Shown one piece after another: positions 57,219 through 64,000 of a stretch of 64,000 bases of DNA (the first letter of the stretch is position 1; each line of letters starts with the position of its first letter). Position numbers and translations under genes: made by a program. The stretch is taken from positions 2,099,475-2,163,474 of the forward strand of contig SIJG01000009.1 in assembly GCA_023374025.1 (NCBI GenBank), in the 5' to 3' direction. A model generated the notes under the pieces. That model was not told the DNA's origin, made no database searches, and saw only the letters and a program-made list of their open reading frames with translations. The DNA comes from Heterodera schachtii (lineage: Eukaryota; Nematoda; Chromadorea; Rhabditida; Heteroderidae).

Positions 57219-59860
57219 GTGAGTTTTAAAAAGAATAATAAAATAATTAATTAAAAGAAAATTTATAAAAATTTATGAAAAACCCCAAATTTTTATGGAA
57301 ATGCTGAATAAAAGTTAAAAATTTTTCTAAAATAAAATAGCTCATAATATGGAAATAGCTCATAACATGGGTCCCATGTTTGTATGTATACCAGGGCTGG
57401 GCGTGTTTATAATTTTACACTCAATGATTCAAATTTTTTTTTGAAAATTTAGAAATAATTCAAAAAAAATAGTTTTCCAGTAAAAAAATTTTCGTGTTTC
57501 GAAACTTCGAGTTTATAGGGCGTTTCGTGTTTTATTTTAGTTCAAATTTTTCATTTCCTAACAGCATTAAAAGTTTGCTTATTGTTAGCAGGAATCTTCT
57601 TCCGTTTTTAATCCCCTCTAAATTAGGGTTGAATCCGGGGGGGGGGGGGTCCCCGGAGTTACATCCCATGCCCATGCCGGTTTTCCGAAAATTCGTTATA
57701 AATATTTATTTTTTAGCGAATTCACTAGATGATGCTTTGGTGTAGCGGTATGACTACAGCTTCTGTTGGGTTCAATCAAAACACTCTTAGTGAATTAAAA
57801 TGAAAAATCAGAGGATGAAGTAGAACTGACGCCATCAGGAGACAGCTTTTAGAGTCAGTTAAAAAATCCAATTGAAAAATGTGTAACTGACGCCAAATTT
57901 GCAAAGAATTTTGCTTCTTAAGAATTAGAAAAAAAATAAGTAAAATGTGGTGTTATTTTATATTTATTATAAAAATAAATATATATATATATATACTATG
58001 AAAAGAAGAAAGTGTTTTGATGACAATATAAATGAAAATGATTGGAAAAATGACATTTTTGCACAATTAAAACATTTTGTCTCGCAAGCAATTTTTATGT
58101 TTACCGGTTTCAAATTATTATTGCAATTTAAGAAATGTAAAAATAGGGCCACAAATGCCCGAAAATGTTCCTTCAAAAATGGGGCGCAAATGTGCGGGCC
58201 GCAAATTTCGTTGAGCCGCAAATGCCCGATTGCGTGAGCCGCAATGTCCGAATCCGCAAATGTCTAGAGACCCTTTAATGCCGACAATTTTGTATGAATC
58301 TGGGGATTTATCCTCATTTTGTGGTTTTTTAATAGGTCAATGAGGGTTTTTTTTTAAATCAAGATTTGAGGATTTTGTGGAATTTTGAGAAATTTTGAGG
58401 ATTTTTTGGAGCTTTTGGGTGTCAGAATCTGCTAAATTTTATGATTAATTTTGATAAATTGTCATAATGTTTGACAATCATTTAATTTGGGTTTTTAATA
58501 GAGCATCAAAACGAAAATCTCACCCAAATTTTCCAAAAAATTTTCCTAAATCTTTCATTCAAACCCGAAAATTCATAAAATTAAGAATTTTTTTTAAATG
58601 AAAATCTGCTAGAAATATGGTCAAAATGCTTAATTTTTCCCCCGGCGGCGCCTATCGGCACCGTTGGCCCTTCCCCAAAAGTTTTTTGGAAAAAGCGCCG
58701 CAAAAAAAGTGATGTGTTAAAAGCAAAAAATAAAATAAAGTTTGTTGCCCGGGGGCGGAGGTACCCCTGATGGACAACAAAAAAAAAAATAACATTTGAA
58801 CATTTTAAAAGTGTTTTGAATACATTTGTAAAATGAGGCTTTTTGACCCAAAATGAGGTTTTTTGCATGACAACAAAATTTTTTGTACAATTGCTGGTCA
58901 TTCTGTGAACAGAGGGAGCAAAAAAAGACAAAGTAGAGCTCTCTATTCATTTTGCCGTGCCCATCGCCGCATCATTTGAATTAAGGGCATTAATTAATGC
59001 GCTCAAAATGACCTTTTCCCAACGGCAAGGAAAGCGATGAGAAAATGCAATAATGAAAAAGACGCCAAACAACAAGATTAAAAAAAACCGATAAAATGAT
59101 ATTCTTTTACTTAGGAAAGTAAGATATTTTGGTTTACAAAAATTTTTTTGTTTGTAAAGTAATACCTAGTCATGAAAAAAGTAAATAAAATTTTTTAACT
59201 ACTTTTTGGACAATAAAATTCTTAGAAAACCGTGAAATAGGCACAAAATGGCCTGGCACCAAAGATCTATTTTGAAATTTCTCATAAAAATTTTCTTTAA
59301 ATTCTTAAAAAATTTAATTAATTAAAAAAATATATACCAAAAGTTCTGATTTATAGAAAATATTTTACACGTTTTTGTTTACAAAAAAAGAAAGAAATTG
59401 TTATTCTTATTATTTAAATCATGCAGAACCACGGGAAAAAATATACAAAATTTAACCCGAAATTTATATCCTTAATAACAATTAGGATAAAGTCAATAAA
59501 GAATTCGGATAATTAAGGTAAATGAAAAATGAGGACATTGAAAGATTAGTCAGAAGTAAATGGGCGAAGAATAATAATAATGCTAACGGTGCAAAAAATG
59601 GTTTCCTATTCGGTTTCGCCGTACCACAGACTTATCGATTTGAATGATGGGTCATTAGTACAGTCATGGTCATATGTTATAAATTTAACCGAAACTTTTT
59701 TCTACTACTAGAGATGTTAAATCGTTATATCAATCGATAGCTTATTCAATAGGCTACCGAATGATACCGAATATGTGTCAATTAATTCTCTTTAGCCGAT
59801 ATGCGAGCAGACAAAGTGCAACCACCCCTAATTTTGGGTGGTCATATGTTAAACACGGAT
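57219..59860. other. Repeat-rich spacer, no gene seen
   Basis: 57640-57652 is a G run. 57735-57775 is tRNA-like (GGTGTAGCGGTA, GGGTTCAATC). 58135-58262 has clustered GCAAATGTCC/GCAAATGCCC words. 58640-58667 carries the GGCGGCGCCTATCGGCACC hairpin followed by TTTTTTGGAAAAAGCGCCGC, as at 17.73 kb. The rest is AT-rich. Confidence 0.5.
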
Positions 59861-59869
59861 CATATCAAT

Positions 59870-60400
59870 GAATAAATCAATGTGAAAACATTTTTGGTCC
59901 AAAAAATACAATTAAAAAATTGATAAATTCTGATTCTTGTGAATTTAATTAAAATGTTCGATTTTTGCCTAGAATTCGATGCCAAATTGGCACATATTTT
60001 CATGCCATTTTTATGGATTGCCGATGAAATGACAGACAACCCAATCTGATTCTTAATGTATTTCTCATATTTCTCATCTTTGAAAACCAACCAACTTCTT
60101 GATTCTTGGGCATTTGTTTAGCTGAATTATTTTCTCGGTTTTCCAAAAAATTTTTTGATTTTATTAATTTTAAAGATTCGTAAACACTTATTTAATTTTG
60201 ACGCGATGACTGTGTTTATTTTATATTTGTTTTATTTCTCGGATAATTTTACTGCAATATTTTATTTTTTATAATATAACAAAATTATGCATTTTTATTA
60301 TTGTAGCGCATATTCTTTTAGTAAATGATAAATAAGGCATGTGTTTTAGTGGCGAAAAATCAATAAATAAATAAATAAAAACATTTTTTTATTATTATTA
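59870..60400. repeat. Dispersed ~0.5-kb duplicate of 40.0-40.56 kb
   Basis: Same order and strand of shared words as at 40.02 kb, with small indels. Similarity by eye is roughly 85%. Confidence 0.85.
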
Positions 60401-60564
60401 AAAGCTTTACTTTTTTCTTGCATTAACAAAAAGTAGTCAAAATATATACATAAATATTTAAAAAAAAATCCCGAAATATGTAAGAAATAGGTAAAATAAC
60501 CCGTAAATATATACCGAATATCTAAATAAAATTTTTAAAAGTTTGAAGTAAAACTTTCTTCTGT

Positions 60565-60877
60565 TCATTGCTTTTCGTTTTGCCATGAATGCCATTCGTC
60601 CAACAATTCGTCCATTTGTCCGAGACTTTTTGTCAAAAAATGTGCCAAAATGGCCAATGCCTTTGCCATCGTTTGGTTTTTGGCTGCCATTTCCCTCCCT
60701 TTGATTTGCAAGTGAAAATTATTCACTTTATCAAACAATTCTCTGTAAATTTTAACATTTCGTATCATTTGATTGACAATTTTTGTCTCTTCATTTTGGC
60801 TTTGGTCCTCAATAATTTGACAATGCCGGACAATTGCAGCGTCAAAAAAGTGAAGGAAGGTCGCCGAAACGTTCATT
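60565..60877 (-). CDS. Terminal exon of an unknown helical protein
   Basis: A minus-strand exon after a TTTGCAG acceptor (60880-60878) codes for about 104 residues and ends in TGA. The reading is helical and polar (CQIIEDQSQNEETKIV, KVNNFHLQIKGREM, LTKSLGQMDELLDEW) with coiled-coil-like spacing. I do not recognise it. Codon use is more GC-rich than the surroundings, which supports coding. The upstream intron holds repeat DNA at 60900-61060, and no earlier exon was identified. Confidence 0.5.
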
Positions 60878-60894
60878 CTGCAAACAGAGATCAA

Positions 60895-62105
60895 TTAGGG
60901 AATCGGCCACTTCGGCGCAGGAGAAAACTCCGCCGGCCGAAACTCCGTCGAAAAAAATTTTCAAACTTAGAAATTTTTCAAGAAAAAAAATCTTAGAAAA
61001 ATTTTTCTTAGAAAATTCGAAGAAAAAAATATATGAAAATTTCGAGCGATATTTCACAATTTAATGATGAATTACTATGTTTTTTTAAAAAAGCTTGCCA
61101 TGATTTTAAAGCGCTTAATAGTCATTAATAGCCTGAAAATTTTCAAAAAATTTAGTTGAAACCCAAAAAAGTTATGGCCAAAAAACTTCAAAAAAACTGA
61201 CTTTTTATGGCCCTCTTGGCGCAGTACGCCATATCTTTTGATAAACCCAAAATTTTTTTTCTAGAATTTTGCAATCTAATAGAGAGCATTTAAACCTATT
61301 GAATGGTATCAAGATTCCTTTCTTTGATTCGAGAAGAAAAAAGTTCGAACGCTAAATTTTGTTGCGCCAAAATTTACCGCGCCAAAATGACCCCGACCCG
61401 TCAATTAGTGAAAAAGCCAAAATGTAATTTTCTTCAAAATTTCGATATTTTAATGTATTGATAAATATTTAGTATATAAAACAAATTGAAACCCATGGGC
61501 GTAGCCAGATCCTCGGCTTGGGGGGCGGGGGCTATCCCCCCCCCCCCCCCGAATGACGGCCTTTTTTTTGTGTGCTTTTCGGGCTGTGATTTTTCGTCAC
61601 GACTTTAAAATTTTTTTTGAAGATTAGTGTAAGTATTCCGGCAAATTTTTTGTATTTTTTCTGAAATTTTTCCATTTTTTCATTAATTTTTTTATTTTTT
61701 TGGTTTCGCGGCTGGGGGGGGGGGCTTTAGCCCCCTCAGCCCCAAAGTACAATTTTATTCAAATGCGGTTTTTTTGCATTTTGTAGAAAATTATGTTCTC
61801 TTTCTTTCTGCCATATTCTGTCTTCCACGAAAAATAAAAGTTATGCTTACAAGAATTCTTTCAGATTTTTAAGTAGTTTTTTACGAAAAGTTGTAGAGTT
61901 GGTGCGCTATAATTTTGCAACGTTCAAATTGGGGCTGTGGCTATTTAAAAAAAAAAAATTTTCTTCTCACTTTCCAATTTTTTGTGAGTTTCTTAATATT
62001 TTAGGGGGGAATGTATTTTTGATAAAAATTTCGGTAAACTGTGCTTTGTCCTCCCTTTTTTCGAAATTTTTTTTTATGATTTCAAAAGTCATTAAAACAT
62101 ATTTC
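60895..62105. other. Repeat-rich spacer with hAT-like ends
   Basis: 60900-61060 is related to the repeat at 1-430. 61295-61345 has a GAATGGTATCAAG word of the dispersed family. 61490-61750 holds CATGGGCGTAGCCAGATCC (a start seen in many hAT-type MITEs) with long C and G runs and a weak inverse. No gene. Confidence 0.5.
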
Positions 62106-62109
62106 AGAG

Positions 62110-62388
62110 TTTTCGGGGTCGCTGATCAGGATCCGGCATCCATTTCGAACAATTCCGAACCCCGGACCCTAACAAAAAGTCGAAATTCAAATTTTTCAGA
62201 TTTTGGTCTAAAAATGGTTTAAACAGCCTTTTATTGAAGCATCAATGACTTTTTGTTCATTTCCGTTTATTTTAACAAAGTTTAAACAAAAATCAGAAAA
62301 ATGAAAAATTTGGTTTTCGACTTTTTGTTCGAGTTCGGGCCCGATTGTTCAAAATGGATGACGGATTCGTGATCAGCGACCCCGAAAA
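62110..62388. mobile_element. Palindromic MITE, GGGTCGCTGATCA family
   Basis: TTTTCGGGGTCGCTGATCA at the left pairs with TGATCAGCGACCCCGAAAA at the right; CAAAAAGTCG and its inverse lie inside. It is the best preserved copy besides 34098-34395. No clear target duplication is visible beyond the arms. Confidence 0.85.
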
Positions 62389-62497
62389 GCGTTTGAAAAA
62401 TGTTTTCATGACCTCTTAAATCTTAAAAATTTTTTTCTAAAAAGTGGGGGGGGACAAAGCACAGTATTACCAAAATTTCAACTCGAAATTTTGAATT

Positions 62498-63371
62498 TTA
62501 ATTCTGTTTAACTGACTGTTTTGATTCGCTGGCCGTTGCCCGAATTTGTTCCAATAAATTCCCTTTTCCACTCTCCTCCAAAATCATTTGCGCGACATTT
62601 CTTTCGCTTATTATGCCATTAATTATGTCCAAAAAGCATTGTGGCTTCAGCTGGAAAAGCCCGGCGCCGTCCATTTGTTCCGTTAGCAGTGGGCCAATTG
62701 TGTGCCGAATCGTAAATTGTGCCAATTCAATGCCCTCTCTGATCAGTTCGAACTCTTCAAGCTCTGCCCGAATGTCGGAAAGCTATTCAAAAAAAAAAAT
62801 AATAATTATTTTATATGAGGGGCGACGTCGTGACTTTTTGGAGGATAATTAATTGGTTTGGATTTGTTTGAAAAGATTAAAATTATCACCACAAAATGAG
62901 AGAATCGATCTCTTTAAAAAAATGAAAAAGACACAAAACATTGCTTATAATATTTTCAAACCCTTTAAATGATGCCAATAATTAGGCTTTGTAATTAAAA
63001 TTATTTAATATTTTTGCACTTCTAATAATTGCTATTTTTAACGAAAAGTATTTATTTTCAATTTTTTAATATCTAATCAAATTAATTAAGTAATTAATTA
63101 TTTATTAATACTATCTTTTGATTAGGCTTTGTAATGAAAATTATATAATATTTTTGCACTTATTAAATATAATTGCAAAGTTTTTTAACGAAAATATTTA
63201 TTTTCAATTTTTTAATATCTAATCAAATTATTAAATAATTAATTATTTATTAATTACCATCTTTAGCCACTCATTTTGTTGTTGTCGTTGCTGTTCTTCA
63301 ATTATTTGGGTTTTAACAATATTTATCCAAATCAAAAGCGTTTCTCTGTCCGTTTTGTGCGCATTGTTTTC
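62498..63371 (-). CDS. Unknown helical protein, 3' end of gene
   Basis: Two minus-strand exons, 63371-63258 and 62782-62498, join in phase 0 and end in TAA. The protein reads TDRETLLIWINIVKTQIIEE, a short Gln run, then LSDIRAELEEFELIREGIEL, AQFTIRHTIGPLLTEQMDGA, and ILEESGKGNLLEQIRA. It is helical, partly coiled coil, without signal or membrane segments. I do not recognise the family. The first exon starts after an AG at 63373-63372, so the gene continues upstream, possibly beyond the window. Confidence 0.55.
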
Positions 63372-64000
63372 CTTTGAAATAAAAATAAATTTTAAATTAT
63401 ATAAATGCTTAAAATAAATTTTGTTATTTGCAGGGATCCGGATTTATATTTTTAAATTTTATTTTTATTTTTTTGTTATAGCATTTTTAGCAATTTTCTT
63501 TTCAATCAGAGCGAGTTTTAAGCAAATAAAAAAAAGATTTTGGACTTTTGGCTGATAAAAAAAATATTTTGGTGTTTTTGGGTTTTTTAGCAAATATTTT
63601 GGTGGATTTTTTTTTTACAAAAATAGCTTTCTGGCACACAAATTTTGGCTAAAAGTCCAAGAATATTTGAAATGTTTTTTTTTTGCATTTTTAAGACAAA
63701 ATTTGAATTTTATCGAAGAAAATTTCGAAAAATAAATCAATCATAGAGAAATTTAAAAAAAGAATGACGCCAAAAAGCATTGAAATGACTTTGATTAGCA
63801 TTGTGCTAATGAAATGGATAAAATGAGACTTTTTTGATGAAATTCACTTATTTATTAAAAGTTATGTTTTTTTTTCAATTTTTACAAAATATTTTGGACT
63901 TTTTGGGAGTTTTTAACAAATGTTTGGGGAGTTTTTTGGCAAATATATACTCTTTATATACCGTATTTTCTCTAATTATATGCCCGTCTCCATTAATCTC
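63372..64000. other. AT-rich DNA at window end
   Basis: Contains repeated TTTTTGG-type words (TATTTTGGTGTTTTTGGG) and no supported exon. It may be intron of the gene on the minus strand at 62.5-63.4 kb. Confidence 0.35.

Overview
The window is eukaryotic nuclear DNA: AT-rich, intron-dense, with short introns and heavy repeat load. The gene content points to a nematode, and the mix fits a tylenchid (cyst-nematode type) genome: a local cluster of serpentine chemoreceptors of srsx-like type, a small secreted multi-exon protein, a Ty3/gypsy remnant, a Helitron, many MITEs, and an unusual number of introns that seem to start with GC instead of GT. The species cannot be fixed from the sequence; the nematode call is fairly secure, the tylenchid call is inference.

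Layout. 1-5 kb: a palindromic repeat and a gutted Ty3/gypsy element (gag start, RNase H tail, deleted integrase). 5-21 kb: a chemoreceptor cluster with one intact 8-exon gene (15465-16804) and at least four broken copies in both orientations. In between lie a secreted-protein gene (6845-8144), a foldback-like element (10.5-11.2 kb), a hAT-type MITE with clear ends and an 8-bp target duplication (11642-12868), a tRNA-Pro pseudogene and, after a small membrane-protein gene (18485-18871, possibly TMEM107-like), an intact tRNA-Pro(AGG) at 21.7 kb. 22-26 kb: palindromic MITEs, a 30-bp minisatellite and a 1.3-kb pyrimidine tract framed by two GC-rich hairpins. 26.7-34 kb, minus strand: a seven-exon OB-fold (RPA-like) gene directly downstream of a frameshifted Helitron Rep-helicase gene, possibly one mobile unit. 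34.9-39.9 kb, plus strand: a complete 13-exon SLC35F6 transporter gene. 43.4-51.4 kb: a gene whose myosin-rod-like coiled-coil exons are tandemly repeated as a 1.59-kb, four-exon cassette (four full copies plus one truncated). 52.6-57.2 kb: a divergent 14-3-3 gene broken by inversion, its C-terminal half on minus and its N-terminal half on plus, with matching intron phase across the break. 60.5-63.4 kb: two minus-strand coding stretches of unknown function, in repeat-rich DNA.

The strongest candidates for new biology are (1) the amplified coiled-coil exon cassette, (2) the Helitron with a neighbouring spliced RPA-like gene, (3) a set of MITE families whose ends are built from clustered short words, (4) the inverted 14-3-3 gene, (5) the recurrent GC-AG introns, and (6) the unrecognised secreted protein. 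All exon models were made by eye from splice signals, phase and protein similarity; none is backed by transcript data.
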